A program made the translations under genes and the position numbers. Below are positions 8,559-18,648 of a stretch of 64,000 bases of DNA, one piece after another. Numbering within the stretch: position 1 is the first letter of the stretch; each line of letters begins with the position of its first letter. Where the stretch lies: positions 6,128,501 through 6,192,500 of the forward strand of contig NZ_OY762614.1 of NCBI RefSeq assembly GCF_963666145.1. Reading direction: 5' to 3'. This stretch comes from an uncultured Desulfobacter sp. (lineage in GTDB: Bacteria > Desulfobacterota > Desulfobacteria > Desulfobacterales > Desulfobacteraceae). The notes below the pieces were generated by a model, which was given only the letters and a program-made list of their open reading frames with translations, searched no databases and was not told the DNA's origin.

Positions 8559-10193
8559 TTACAGCTTAAACCGGCTTGTCATAACATGTAAATTTTCAGC
8601 CAGTTGGGATAATTCGTCCGCACTTTTATTCACCTCTTCACTACGGGAATTAGTCTCCTGGATCAGTTGGTTAGCCTCCATAATATGCTGAGTTATCTCT
8701 TTTATGATCAAGGTTGTGTGATTGATATTCTTACTTACCTCATTAACGCCTAAGCTTGTTTGGCCCACATTGTTGGAGATTTCGCTTATTGCCGTTGTCT
8801 GTTCACCCACAGATGTTGCCACGGTTGACATAATGGAGTTGACGTTGCCGATAACTACTGAAACGGATTTAATAGCATCCATTGACTCCCTGGCGATACT
8901 TTGAATTCCGTCAATTTTTTGCTTAATTTCATTGGTGGCAACATCGGTTTGTTCTGCCAGAGTTTTAATTTCATCTGCGACAACAGCAAAGCCTTTCCCG
9001 GCTTCGCCGGCTCTCGCGGCTTCTATGGTGGCGTTCAGAGCGAGTAGGTTAATCTGCCCTGAAATATCTGCAATGGTGCTTGTAAACTCACCAATTTCAG
9101 AGGCGGCGTGCCCCAGTTTATTTATTAGCCCTGAAATGTCTTGTGATACCTGTACAGCGTCTGACGTGGTTTGATTGCCCTGGTTGGCATTCTGGGAAAT
9201 TTTTTGAATGGTCACAGACATCTCTTCAGATGCGGCCACAATCATCTGGATACTGGTCGAAGCCTCTTCTGTGGCGGCGGAGAGACTATTCATGGTCTCT
9301 TTCACTTCGTTGACTTCCGTTGCTGCCGCGTTTGATTTGTCATCTGCCAGGTCACATTGCGCTTTAATTTTGCCTGCGGACATTACAAGAAGACTGGCGT
9401 TGGCGGTCAGTGTTTCGACGTCCATTGCAATGTCTTTAAACATTGCCCTTAGGTCTGTGGTCATTTTATTGAGAGACTGATTCAACTTACCGATTTCATC
9501 AGATTGATTCTCTTCCATTTTCACCGTCATGTTACCCTGCGCAATTATACCAACATCCTGGACCGTCTGTTGGAGTCGTTTTGAAATCCTATTTCCGATG
9601 ATCATGACAAAACCCAATATACCAATACAGATGATGGACACAATGAGGATTAGAATTTTTCGATTAGATTGATATTTTGCAACGGCATCGTCATAATTGG
9701 TTTTTAATATTGTTTCAGCGCTAAAAACAATCTGGCTGATCTCCTGTTTAATTTCTTTTTGAAGAGGAATGATTTTTGATGAAAATATTTCACTTGCCCC
9801 ATAGGCGTCTTCATCAGAAATTGCAGATACGCCTTTTTTCAGGTCTGCTTTAAGGGCTTGCAGCAAATCCTTGATTGACGGCTTCATATTGTTTGTTTGT
9901 TCTGCGTGGATTAACTTCTTTTGAATATTGTCCAGTTTCTCTTCGATTTTGCCCCATTCCTGATTAGTCTCCTGGCCTAACATGGTGGCTATGATGTCTG
10001 CCTTATAAACTTCCAGGATATTATCAAACTCTTTTGATGCTCTGAAAAGTGCTAAAAGGGTTTCATTCTTTTTATTGTACAATTCAAGGGTCTCAGCCAT
10101 ACGGGACAGAGTGTATTGCCCAAGCCCGGCAGTAGCTACTAGTGAAATGAAAGAAATTACCGCAATTAGAACCATTTTGAATCGAATTGTCAT
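8559..10193 (-). CDS. methyl-accepting chemotaxis protein
   Basis: The 544-residue receptor has an N-terminal TM (about 7-27), a helical 4HB-type periplasmic sensor (30-180), a second TM (about 180-203, ILILIVSIICIGILGFVMI), HAMP, and a long coiled-coil signalling domain with the invariant tip NATIEAARAGEAGKGFAVVA followed by EIKTLAEQT. It senses a small ligand and controls CheA/CheW. The gene is complete. It is followed upstream (10318-10788) by a secreted Cache-domain protein on the same strand, an attractive periplasmic partner, although about 125 bp separate them. Confidence 0.93.
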   Translation of the reverse strand: MTIRFKMVLIAVISFISLVATAGLGQYTLSRMAETLELYNKKNETLLALFRASKEFDNILEVYKADIIATMLGQETNQEWGKIEEKLDNIQKKLIHAEQTNNMKPSIKDLLQALKADLKKGVSAISDEDAYGASEIFSSKIIPLQKEIKQEISQIVFSAETILKTNYDDAVAKYQSNRKILILIVSIICIGILGFVMIIGNRISKRLQQTVQDVGIIAQGNMTVKMEENQSDEIGKLNQSLNKMTTDLRAMFKDIAMDVETLTANASLLVMSAGKIKAQCDLADDKSNAAATEVNEVKETMNSLSAATEEASTSIQMIVAASEEMSVTIQKISQNANQGNQTTSDAVQVSQDISGLINKLGHAASEIGEFTSTIADISGQINLLALNATIEAARAGEAGKGFAVVADEIKTLAEQTDVATNEIKQKIDGIQSIARESMDAIKSVSVVIGNVNSIMSTVATSVGEQTTAISEISNNVGQTSLGVNEVSKNINHTTLIIKEITQHIMEANQLIQETNSRSEEVNKSADELSQLAENLHVMTSRFKL

Positions 10194-10317
10194 TTATCAA
10201 TATCTCCCTAATAACGGTCATGGGCCGAGCTGGTCTATCAATCCCAGCTTCAACCCACAACAACAAAACATCAAATTACACAATCCAAAATTCATTCAGG
10301 TAGATACGGCTATCAGA

Positions 10318-10788
10318 TTATAAGTATTTCCCGCTTGCAACCACGTACTTATTGCCGTCTGATCCGGTTACTAATTTATAATAGGTGGTTTTTTGATGAA
10401 TGCCTTTTTCTTCTGGTTTTTTATAGAAATAGTCCACCCATCCTGTTCCCTTTTCAAGGGCACCTTTGACAATATCATCCCTGAACTTTTTGCCTTTCAC
10501 ATCCGGTTTCCCTTTGTAACTTCTGCCGATAAGATTTTTTTTGGGGTGGGCAACAATGACGACTTCGGTATCGTAGACAAAAACATAAAAAGCTGGGTTT
10601 TGGGCATTTGTATAGGGCGATTCCGCATTGGTTATTTTTTCAAAAGTTCCCTTGGCATCTGCCTTGATATCTTCACAGGTTTTTTCCACAAGCGAAACTA
10701 CTTGCTCTTTGGTGATATCAGCAGCAAAGCAGTTGGTTGAGATAAAAATGCATGACAGAGTAACAGCACAAATCATTATTTTTTTCAT
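10318..10788 (-). CDS. secreted single-Cache-domain protein
   Basis: The 156-residue protein has a clear signal peptide (MKKIMICAVTLSCIFISTNCFA) and a Cache-like core: NPAFYVFVYDTEVVIVAHPKKNLIGRS, then GTGWVDYFYKKP and TTYYKLVTGSDGNKYVVASGKY. Stand-alone periplasmic Cache proteins are thought to bind small carboxylates or amines and present them to receptors. Position next to an MCP gene on the same strand supports a ligand-binding accessory role, which is an inference. An ATG with an AGGAG-like leader (10795-10801 on the minus strand) supports the start. Confidence 0.8.
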   Translation of the reverse strand: MKKIMICAVTLSCIFISTNCFAADITKEQVVSLVEKTCEDIKADAKGTFEKITNAESPYTNAQNPAFYVFVYDTEVVIVAHPKKNLIGRSYKGKPDVKGKKFRDDIVKGALEKGTGWVDYFYKKPEEKGIHQKTTYYKLVTGSDGNKYVVASGKYL

Positions 10789-11578
10789 ACCGATCTTCTC
10801 CTTTTAAATAATAGAGTTATATCCTTGAACTATACCAAATAGGTTACTTGTGATCGCAGCGTATAGCGCAGAGGATGTGATTTATAAGCGCAAGCATCAT
10901 AGAGAATTACGATTTCATTAACTTTTGAACCATACCAAACCATCAATGACGATGTCAAAATAAAAATAGCAACGGTAGTGCTGACGCATGAATGAAAAAA
11001 GTTCAGCTGATGGGTGCGGTGGTCCCCAAAAATTGGACCATGTGTTAAATGCGTCTGGTAAAACGGCCGCAATGATAGCCTTATCGAGAGTCTTTGGTGA
11101 AACTCGAGTGCAACGATTAGTAAACACTTCAGATTTCCACCTCAAACCAGGTGAAAATGTAAAAGATAAGCCTATCCGAAACCTTACCATTGATTGTAAG
11201 CTTACCTTTCCAGAACTGACAATTGATTCCGCATCATCAGGGGCTACAATACCAGAGGTTTTCAACCAAATGGTTGTTGATGAACCTGGAGCATTGCCAT
11301 ATTGCCGTATCAGGATGGAAGCAACATGGTCTGATGATGGAACACCAACTGGAGATATTAGCCAAGACCTATGGTGGATTTTAACCAGTTCAAATGATCC
11401 AAAAGTTATCGAGAACGGAAATCGAAGGAAAGTATTACCAGGAGATCGCGGTAAGATTAGGGTTCTCTATGTACCTGCCGCCAGAAATCCAGATCAACAA
11501 ATAAAAACTACATGAGGTGGTAGGGTAATTGTGGACACTTCTCTAAGAGTGGGTTAATAATCCACACGGAGGTGTCAA

Positions 11579-11872
11579 ATGAAGAAAGACAGAAAGAAGT
11601 ATGCACCTGAATTCAAAGAAGAAGCAGTTAAACTGATAACCGAACAGGGATATCAGATTACCGAGGCAGCCCGAAATCTCGGAGTCAATCCAACCATGCT
11701 GGGTCGCTGGAAACGTGAGATTGAAGGTAGTGGAGAGAGTGCCACTGGTTTACAAGGAAGTGTGGCAATGAAGGCAGAGTTGAGCCGTCTTCGAAAAGAA
11801 AACAACCGTTTGAAGATGGAACGTGAAATCTTAAAAAAGGCAGCAGCCTTCTTCGCGAAAGAAATGAGCTGA
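11579..11872 (+). CDS. IS3-family transposase OrfA
   Basis: The 97-residue OrfA has an N-terminal helix-turn-helix (YAPEFKEEAVKLITEQGY, then EAARNLGVNPTMLGRW) that binds the element ends, and a C-terminal leucine-zipper-like coiled coil (LSRLRKENNRLKMEREIL). The AAAAAAG slippery site at 11833-11839 lies near the end of orfA, in phase for -1 slippage into the orfB frame. A GGAGGTG site precedes the ATG. Confidence 0.9.
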   Translation: MKKDRKKYAPEFKEEAVKLITEQGYQITEAARNLGVNPTMLGRWKREIEGSGESATGLQGSVAMKAELSRLRKENNRLKMEREILKKAAAFFAKEMS

Positions 11873-12741
11873 AGTATCAATTCGTTGATGCTGAGAGGAA
11901 GGCTTACCCAGTAGCTCTGATATGTATTGTCATGCTCATATCCCGGAGTGGATATTATGCCTGGCGTAAATGTAAAAAATCATTGAGGCAGAGGGAAGTA
12001 GAGACACTAATTCCTATTGTTAAAGCGGCTCATCAAGCATCAAGGGGTACCTATGGCGCCCGCCGGATTGCAGAAGAGATAAAAGCATCCGGCAGTCCTT
12101 GCGGGCGGTACAAAGCTGGGTCATTGATGAAAATGGCCGGTGTTGCCGCCAAGCAGAAAAAGAAATTTAAAGCGACGACAGACAGCAAACACAATTTGCC
12201 AGTTGCACCGAATTTACTGGACAGACAGTTTGAAGTTGTCGAAGCGGACAAGGTTTATGTCTCTGACATTACATACATTTGGACCCACGAAGGGTGGTTG
12301 TATTTGGCCGTCGTTATAGACCTTTTTTCACGCCGGGTTGTCGGCTGGTCCCTGAGTAATCGAATGACCACAAAGTTGATCATGGATGCCCTGCACATGG
12401 CAATCAGGCGTCGAATGCCTGCCCCTGGCCTGCTATTTCATTCAGACAGGGGAAGTCAGTATTGCAGTAAAAACTTCCAGAAAATGTTGAATACCCTTGG
12501 GATGGTTAGCAGCATGAGCCGGAAAGGGAATTGTTGGGACAATGCCGTGGCAGAGAGCTTTTTCGGTAGTTTGAAGACTGAGAGGGTCTTTTTTACAAAC
12601 TACATGACCCGAGAAGAAGCCCGGAGAGACATCATTGATTACATCGAAATGTTTTACAATTGCAACAGACGTCATTCCTATTTGGGGTATATCAGTCCAA
12701 AAGAATTTGAAAAACTGTGGTTTTTAGAAAAAGCCGCTTAA
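11860..12741 (+). CDS. IS3-family transposase OrfB (DDE integrase core)
   Basis: OrfB carries the rve/IS3 catalytic core: first Asp in VSDITYIWT, second Asp in FHSDRGSQY, Glu in AVAESFFGSLKTE, followed by the HSYLGYISP tail. An internal ATG at 11932 exists, but the frame is open upstream through 11860 and is expected to be expressed as a frameshift fusion with OrfA. No stop interrupts the core, so the element may be active. Confidence 0.9.
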   Translation, partial: RNELKYQFVDAERKAYPVALICIVMLISRSGYYAWRKCKKSLRQREVETLIPIVKAAHQASRGTYGARRIAEEIKASGSPCGRYKAGSLMKMAGVAAKQKKKFKATTDSKHNLPVAPNLLDRQFEVVEADKVYVSDITYIWTHEGWLYLAVVIDLFSRRVVGWSLSNRMTTKLIMDALHMAIRRRMPAPGLLFHSDRGSQYCSKNFQKMLNTLGMVSSMSRKGNCWDNAVAESFFGSLKTERVFFTNYMTREEARRDIIDYIEMFYNCNRRHSYLGYISPKEFEKLWFLEKAA

Positions 12742-12860
12742 CAAAAGTGTCCATTTTTACTTGACCAGGTCAACAACCAGTACTAGTTTTGGTCGATTGC
12801 TTGATATGCTTGCGTGGGGAGGTGCTGATACTAAGCTGAAAGATACGGCTACCGATTTAA

Positions 12861-14582
12861 GCTGGGACATTTTTTAACAGGGCACGCTTTTTTGATTAAA
12901 AAACTGGACATTTGATTCCGTCTATTAAATAGAACTCTCACAGATATTAAAATAATAAGCTAATTGTGGAGTTCTGATATTTCATTACGATTACGAAGTC
13001 AAAAAGTTGTTTCTTTTTTCGAGCGCAGTCCGGTCAAAGTTTCTCTAAGAAAACTTGCTAAATGTGTAAAGATATCAAAGAGTAGCGCACATCGAATTGT
13101 TATTGCTGTTCAAAAACGAAATATTCATCCAGAATCATATTTTTGGGAAAGTGCTGCAGGGTTGGCATGGCTAAAGCTGCTTGTTTTCGGAGTCATTTTT
13201 CATTTTGGAATCCGGTACGGTGTAGGCGCTGACATGATTTCTGATTTTTTTCAACTTTTGCGTATTGAAAAACATGTTGGAGTCTCTGCTCCATCAATTA
13301 AAACTATGCGGAAGAAGATTGAAAAGCTTATAATTGAGTTTCAGGAAATCCATCAATCATCTGATATGTCCTTAAAACCACTCAAAATTGTTGGGGGTGT
13401 TGATGAAACCTTTTTTGAAGAAATGATCCTGGTGTTAATGGATCTGTCTTCAGGGTATATTTTCTTTGAAGAAGCCAGCGATAATAGGACCTATAAAACA
13501 TGGTTTCAAAAAACAACGACAGCCGTTCAAAATCTTAACCTTGATATTCAATATTTTGTCAGTGATCGTGCAAAAGCATTGATAAAACTGGGTGAAACAG
13601 GATTTAATTGTCCGAGTATTCCAGATTTGTTTCATGCTGAATATGAAATTGTAAAAACATTTGGGTCTGCTTTTGGTAAAAAAAGATCTGCTCTCACAAA
13701 GAAAATTGACAAGGCGTTGCTCACTTTGGCTCTCCTGAAGGAAGTTGGTGGGAATGCAAACAAAATAAGTGCGCAAAAAATATTAATTCAAAAACTGCAA
13801 AATGAGCAGACGCATTTAGAAAAGGGTAAAAAATCTTACCATACCGCCCTTCACGACATATCAAAAGCCGTTCACCCATTTAACTTGAAAACAAATAGTG
13901 TAAAAAATTCAGCGGATTTAAAAGAGGAGCTGTCAGAAAACTTGGTGAAACTATCTCTGTTGCGCGCAACATACTGTATCAATGACAAAAATGATCGTTT
14001 GGGGAAATTTGGTCGACAGATTGAAGATATTGCTTGGCTAATTAACTACTGGTGGTTGCTGGCAGATGAAAGCCTTGCCCAATATGAGATAGATGAAAAA
14101 TGCAAGACATGGCTTCTTGAAATTTTTTTACCCTATGTTTACTGGAAAAAGCAAACATCGAAAACGAAAAATCAAGAATTGAAAAAAGAGTATGCATCTG
14201 CTTTGAGTCTTGCTCGCAGACAACTGGAAATGGATTCATCGACACCGATTCAAATCGGAAATAAAACCTGGCAGTCATGGGCAGATTGGATGGTTTCAAA
14301 TTTTCAAAGAACTTCTTCGGCTGTCGAAGGGCGAAACGGCTACCTCTCTCAACGCCATCATAGCGGAAGAGGAATTTTGCCAGAACGTCTAAAAGCATTA
14401 ACCATTATTCACAATTTTACATTGAAACGATTTGACGGTACCACTGCGGCGAATCGATTATTTGGTAAAGAGTTTCCAGACCTTTTTGAATGGGTTGTTC
14501 ATAAAATGGATGATTTACCTTTGCCACGTCAGTATAAAAATACTGCCTCAAATAACTATTTGAAATTAAAAACTGTCCCGGC
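12861..14582 (+). mobile_element. insertion sequence with DUF6399-type transposase, flanked by TTAA
   Basis: About 1.72 kb bounded by inverted repeats (GCTGGGACATTTTTTAA at left; complement of GCCGGGACAGTTTTTAA at right, 15 of 17 identical). Both sides are flanked by TTAA (12857-12860, 14583-14586), compatible with a TTAA or TA target duplication. It lies in the OLD-nuclease gene, only 88 bp from the IS3 copy. The IS family name is left open. Confidence 0.75.
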
Positions 14583-14586
14583 TTAA
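12964..14586 (+). CDS. DDE transposase with DUF6399-like C-terminus
   Basis: The 540-residue protein has an N-terminal helix-turn-helix (VSLRKLAKCVKISKSSAHRI), a first catalytic Asp in GGVDETFFEEM, a second in QYFVSDRAKALIK, and a C-terminal SSAVEGRNGYLSQRHH...LTIIHNF block seen in DUF6399 transposases; the Glu of this block is a candidate third catalytic residue. The frame begins with TTG at 12964, with no strong ribosome site. The stop codon TAA (14584-14586) is supplied by target DNA outside the terminal repeat, so the exact C-terminus depends on the insertion site. Confidence 0.75.
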   Translation: MWSSDISLRLRSQKVVSFFERSPVKVSLRKLAKCVKISKSSAHRIVIAVQKRNIHPESYFWESAAGLAWLKLLVFGVIFHFGIRYGVGADMISDFFQLLRIEKHVGVSAPSIKTMRKKIEKLIIEFQEIHQSSDMSLKPLKIVGGVDETFFEEMILVLMDLSSGYIFFEEASDNRTYKTWFQKTTTAVQNLNLDIQYFVSDRAKALIKLGETGFNCPSIPDLFHAEYEIVKTFGSAFGKKRSALTKKIDKALLTLALLKEVGGNANKISAQKILIQKLQNEQTHLEKGKKSYHTALHDISKAVHPFNLKTNSVKNSADLKEELSENLVKLSLLRATYCINDKNDRLGKFGRQIEDIAWLINYWWLLADESLAQYEIDEKCKTWLLEIFLPYVYWKKQTSKTKNQELKKEYASALSLARRQLEMDSSTPIQIGNKTWQSWADWMVSNFQRTSSAVEGRNGYLSQRHHSGRGILPERLKALTIIHNFTLKRFDGTTAANRLFGKEFPDLFEWVVHKMDDLPLPRQYKNTASNNYLKLKTVPA

Positions 14587-15384
14587 ACCGGTAGCCAAAG
14601 ATACTTTAGCGAATATTCAGGAACAACTGGGAGAATTGGCCGGTATAAAGACAATAAATACCCACATCCAAAAGGCTTGGAGTAACGTATATGATGGTAG
14701 AGTTGCCCATGATGTATCGTTTCAAGCCATTGAAACAGATCCCGCCTCACTGATTAAACTACTTGTCCCTGCTTTCTGCCCAGGTGAAGACGGGCGAACA
14801 ATTTATGCTGAAGGTTTAAGCGATGGCCTAAGATCTCTTTTTTCTTTGTCATTATCATTAGGCTTTTTCAAGGTAGAAGAACTACTTAGAGAAAAAGCCG
14901 TAGAAGCGGGTTTTAAGAAAGAGATTGCAGAAAAAGCCCCTCTACTGACTATCTTTGAGGTTGAAGAACCTGAAAACCATCTATCACCTCACTATCTCGG
15001 CCGAATTATCAAAGAATTAGAAGAACTTTCTAAGGATGGTCGGGCACAGGTTCTTGTTTCAAGTCATTCCCCTTCTATACTTGGGAGGGTTCAACCTGAT
15101 CATGTTCGTTACTTCTTAGGGCATGAAGAAAGCAGATCGACTGAAGTAAAAGAAATTCCTCTACCAGAGGACGAAACAGATGAGGCCTTCAAATATATTC
15201 GAGAAGCGGTAAAAGGATATCCAGAGCTTTATTTCTCTCGCCTCATTATACTTGGAGAAGGGCCATCTGAAGAAATAGTTTTACGCAAATTATTCGAGGC
15301 AAACGGAGCTCCACTTGATACCAACTTCGTTTCTATTGTTCCTCTGGGAGGACGGCATGTTAATCATTTTTGGAGGCTATTACA

Positions 15385-17116
15385 TCGACATTGAGCAGTT
15401 GAATTTTAAAAAATTTGAATATACCCTCTTTGCACCATCATAATCAACAAAAGCAGAGGGCCAAACACCAAACATTGGAAACTGTTAAAGTCGAACGTAT
15501 TGACCACTTGGGTATTGTTGCTGGCGTTATCAAGGATTTGAAAATCATCGAAATCATTGACTCTCGCATACCAAAAGATGAGAAAGAAAATATCAGTGCC
15601 GGAGAAGCTATTGCCGGCATGGTTCTCAATGGGCTGGGTTTTTCCAATCGGCCGCTGTCGCTGACGCCTCAATTTTTCGAAAACAAGCCGCTGGATGTTT
15701 TGTTCCGTCCCGGGGTGCAAGCCTCAGACTTCAATCACTACAAGCTCGGGCGCAGTCTTGATGATGCGGTCGACTACAGCTCTGAACTGCTTTTCACCGA
15801 AATCGCCTCATCTACCTGTCGGTCGGAAAGTATCCATTTACTTTTCAACCATCTGGATACTTCATCTTTTTCATTGACCGGGGAGTATCTTCCTGATTCG
15901 GGTGAACATGCCATCAAAATAACTCATGGTTACTCCAAAGACCACCGTCCTGACTTGAAACAGGCTGTGCTGGAGCTGATGGTATCCCAGGATGGAGGCA
16001 TTCCCATTTTGTGTAAGTGCTGGGACGGGAATGCTTCGGATAATACCGTTTTCAAAGAACGCAGCAGTGAACTCGTTCGTCAGTTCAAAGCAAGCGATAC
16101 CCCTCGTTACCTGATTATGGATTCGAAAGGGTATGCCGAATCCAATGCTTCCAACTTGAAAGATATCCCGTTTATCACCCGCATCCCGGGGACCCTTTCT
16201 ATTGTAAAGACCGTAATCGAACAGGCCCTAAAATGGGATCAGTGGGTGGATATTAACGATGATTATCAGCGCCAGACGTTGGAGTTAGGACATTATGGAA
16301 TTGATCAACGTTGGTTGATCATTCGATCCAAAGGGGCTCTGGAGCGCGCAGTCAAGAGCGTTGAAAGAACTATTTCAAAAGAGAAGGAACGCGCGGAAAA
16401 GCAACTCTTCCATCTTCAGGCCCAACGATTTGACTCGGAAGCCGAAGCAATGACGGCCCTCCAAGAACTCAGTGATAAATGGAAGTATCACCTGATTGAC
16501 ACTATTGAGTTTCAACAGCACATCAAATATGCCGTCAAAGGTAGACCAACGCCGGATACCCCGATCAAATCAATTAAATTGCAAATCAATGTGGACTTAA
16601 AGGTCAATCAAGAAAAAGTCGATCAAGACCGCGATCAGAAATCCTGTTTTGTTCTTGGGACCTCAATTCCAAGATTCCAGTTGAGCGACGAAGATGTATT
16701 TTGGGGATATAAAGGCCAGTCTAAGGTCGAGAATGGCTTCCGATTTATCAAAGACCCTTTATTTTTTGCATCTTCGCTGTTTGTCAAAAAGCCATCTCGC
16801 GTCGAAGGAATGTTGATGGTGATGACCTTATCATTACTAATTTACTCCATTGCCCAGCGTCGCATGCGGAATGAATTGAAGCGCCTTGAAACAACACTGC
16901 CCAATCAGATTGGGAAACCTGTTCAAAACCCCACTCTTCGCTGGATTTTTCAACAAATGGAAGGTATCGACTGTGTGAGTATTTTTCATAAAGAAGGTAA
17001 AATCCAGTGTCTTATGAATGGGTTAAATGACTTACGGAGGAAGATATTAACTCTTTTTGGACAGACCGTATCAGAAATATATCAAATTTCTTTTGAATAG
17101 GTCTGCCCAATGTCGA
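15385..17116 (+). mobile_element. IS1634-type insertion sequence, copy 1
   Basis: The element is bounded by 14-bp inverted repeats, TCGACATTGAGCAG at 15385-15398 and CTGCCCAATGTCGA at 17103-17116 (one mismatch). It joins the OLD-nuclease gene on the left to an MCP gene on the right and has no target duplication (flanks TTACA and TTATA), so this locus is probably a recombination product of two copies rather than a simple insertion. A second, 5'-truncated copy lies at 34056-35553. Confidence 0.82.
15415..17100 (+). CDS. IS1634-type transposase (DUF4277 N-terminus)
   Basis: The 561-residue transposase begins with a DUF4277-type region (VERIDHLGIVAGVIKDLKII and GMVLNGLGFSNRPLSLTPQFF) and continues with an IS4-superfamily DDE core: D in FNHLDTSSFSLTG, D in YLIMDSKGY, and E in the WGYKGQSKVENGFRFIKDP (YREK-like) region. 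The C-terminal helix LRRKILTLFGQTVSEIYQ is typical. The frame is unbroken, so this copy may be functional. The start codon is uncertain among the first residues (ORF begins at TTG). Confidence 0.85.
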   Translation: MNIPSLHHHNQQKQRAKHQTLETVKVERIDHLGIVAGVIKDLKIIEIIDSRIPKDEKENISAGEAIAGMVLNGLGFSNRPLSLTPQFFENKPLDVLFRPGVQASDFNHYKLGRSLDDAVDYSSELLFTEIASSTCRSESIHLLFNHLDTSSFSLTGEYLPDSGEHAIKITHGYSKDHRPDLKQAVLELMVSQDGGIPILCKCWDGNASDNTVFKERSSELVRQFKASDTPRYLIMDSKGYAESNASNLKDIPFITRIPGTLSIVKTVIEQALKWDQWVDINDDYQRQTLELGHYGIDQRWLIIRSKGALERAVKSVERTISKEKERAEKQLFHLQAQRFDSEAEAMTALQELSDKWKYHLIDTIEFQQHIKYAVKGRPTPDTPIKSIKLQINVDLKVNQEKVDQDRDQKSCFVLGTSIPRFQLSDEDVFWGYKGQSKVENGFRFIKDPLFFASSLFVKKPSRVEGMLMVMTLSLLIYSIAQRRMRNELKRLETTLPNQIGKPVQNPTLRWIFQQMEGIDCVSIFHKEGKIQCLMNGLNDLRRKILTLFGQTVSEIYQISFE

Positions 17117-18648
17117 TTATACAGTCGGCGGCAAAGAGATGCTCATCACATCAGTCTGCGTTCCCATCATCGTCAACGGCCAAACGATTGGTATCGCCGG
17201 TGTTGGTATTCCTTTGAGCTTTCTCGGGGAAATGATCTCCAAAGTCACCCCCTACGAAACCGGATACGGTTTCCTGGTATCCAACACCGGTCTTTTGGTC
17301 TCCCATCCTAAATCAGACCTTCGGGGGAAAAATATGCGGAACTACGGTGGCGACGACAGTTTAATGGCGGCCATTGCCAATGGTAAAGAATATACGCTCT
17401 ATAAGGAATCAGTCAAAACAGGTGCCATGTCAATGATGCAATTTGTTCCCATCACCATAGGCAAAGTCACCACCCCCTGGTCCTTTGCCATTGTTGCCCC
17501 AATGGACAAAGTCTTGGCAGGCGCCAAGCAGATGGCCAAAACCTCCATCCTCATCGGCATCATTTCCATGGTTATATTCGTGGCCATTATTTTCGTTCTT
17601 GCGAACTCCATTGTCGCACCAATCAATAGGATCGTGGTAGGACTCAAGGATATCGCCCAGGGAGCAAGGGGATTTGACCATGCGTCTGCCGTCGGACCGA
17701 AAGGACGAAATCGGAGAACTGGCAAGCTGGTTCAACCTTTTTGTGGAAAAACTTCAAAAAATCATATCAGGCATTACCCATGATATCAAAGGCCTGGAAA
17801 ACGCCTCATCCGGTCTTGTCTCTATTTCAGACACGGTGTCCCATGGTGCCGGAACCATGTTTGAAAAATCCAGTACCGTCGCTGCAGCTGCAGAAGAGAT
17901 GAGCAACAACATCACATCTGTCGCCTCTGCTGTAGAGCAGTTATCCACCAATATCAACATGGTTTCTGCTGCCGCAGAGGAGATGACGTCAACCATCAAT
18001 GACATTGCTAAAAATACGGATCAAACAAGGGTGACAAGCAACCAAACCGTGTCAAAAACCCAGTCCGCCTCGAAAAATATGAGCATGCTGAATAACGCAG
18101 CCCAGGAAATAGGCAAGGTGGTGGAAACGATTACCGACATCTCTGAGCAGACCAACCTGTTAGCCTTGAACGCTACCATAGAGGCGGCCCGGGCCGGTGA
18201 ATCCGGCAAAGGTTTTGCCGTTGTAGCCGGCGAGATTAAAGGCTTGGCCCAGCAGACTGCCGAGGCGACACAGGAAATCAAAGGCCGGGTGGAAAATATC
18301 CAATCATCCACCCATGACACCGTTGATGAAATCCAAAAAATCACCGAGGCCATCACCGATGTGAATACCATGATCGATAATGTTGCCGCTGCGGTGGAAC
18401 AGCAGTCGGCCTCCACCCGGGAAATATCTGAAAACATAAGCCAAGCGGCTACTGGAACCCAAGAGGTTACTGAAAATGTCACCCAAACCGCCGAGGTGGC
18501 CGGCCAGATTGCCCAGGATATTTCAGAGGTCAGCAGCGCTTCAGATGAGATGGCCGAGGCCAGCAACCGGATCACAACCAGTGCCGATGGCCTGAAAGAT
18601 CTCTCGGGTAATCTGGCCGCAGCAGTACACCAATTTAAGGTAGAGTAA
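17117..18648 (+). pseudogene. dCache methyl-accepting chemotaxis protein, truncated and frameshifted
   Basis: The 5' end is cut by the IS1634-type element. What remains is the membrane-distal/proximal Cache end (ITSVCVPIIVNGQTIGIAGVGI, YGFLVSNTGLLVSHP), a TM (about 17540-17620), HAMP, then the signalling domain with NATIEAARAGESGKGFAVVA and a C-terminal AAVHQFKVE. In the HAMP region a single-base insertion near 17655-17670 shifts the frame: one frame runs to 17783, the other resumes with TMRLPSDRKDEIGELA. Length without the lesions would be about 500 residues, less than a full receptor. Confidence 0.85.

Larger units (their letters stand above)
11513..12772 (+). mobile_element. IS3-family insertion sequence, complete
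   Basis: The ends are imperfect inverted repeats: the left begins TGAGGTGGT and the right is the complement of TGACCTGGT, with TGGACACTT conserved about 20 bp inside each. A 3-bp target duplication ACA flanks it (11510-11512 and 12773-12775), typical of IS3 elements. It contains orfA and orfB and an A-AAA-AAG slippery heptamer (11833-11839) for the -1 frameshift that makes OrfAB. It interrupts the OLD-nuclease gene. Confidence 0.88.
10988..15384 (+). pseudogene. OLD-family ATP-dependent nuclease, split by three insertions
   Basis: Three plus-strand segments join into one OLD-type protein. Segment 10988-11512 starts in a degraded Walker A (NASGKTAAMIALSRVFG) and ends KVLPGDRGKIRVLYVPAARNPD. 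Segment 12773-12860 continues SFGRLLDMLAWGGAD. Segment 14583-15384 has the ABC signature and Walker B region (LLTIFEVEEPENHLSP), the switch LVSSHSPSI and a TOPRIM start (IILGEGPSEEIVLRKLF, PLGGRHVNHFWRLL). OLD nucleases are anti-phage or recombination-linked ATPase-nucleases. The IS3 insertion has a 3-bp ACA duplication and removing it restores frame. The 5' end before Walker A and the rest of TOPRIM are missing, so the gene is dead. Confidence 0.78.

Noticed and set aside
10988..15384. Two independent functional genes (10988-11515 and 14636-15394)
   Set aside because: The segments between the insertion sequences continue the same protein, and the IS3 target duplication restores frame, so these are pieces of one OLD-family gene.
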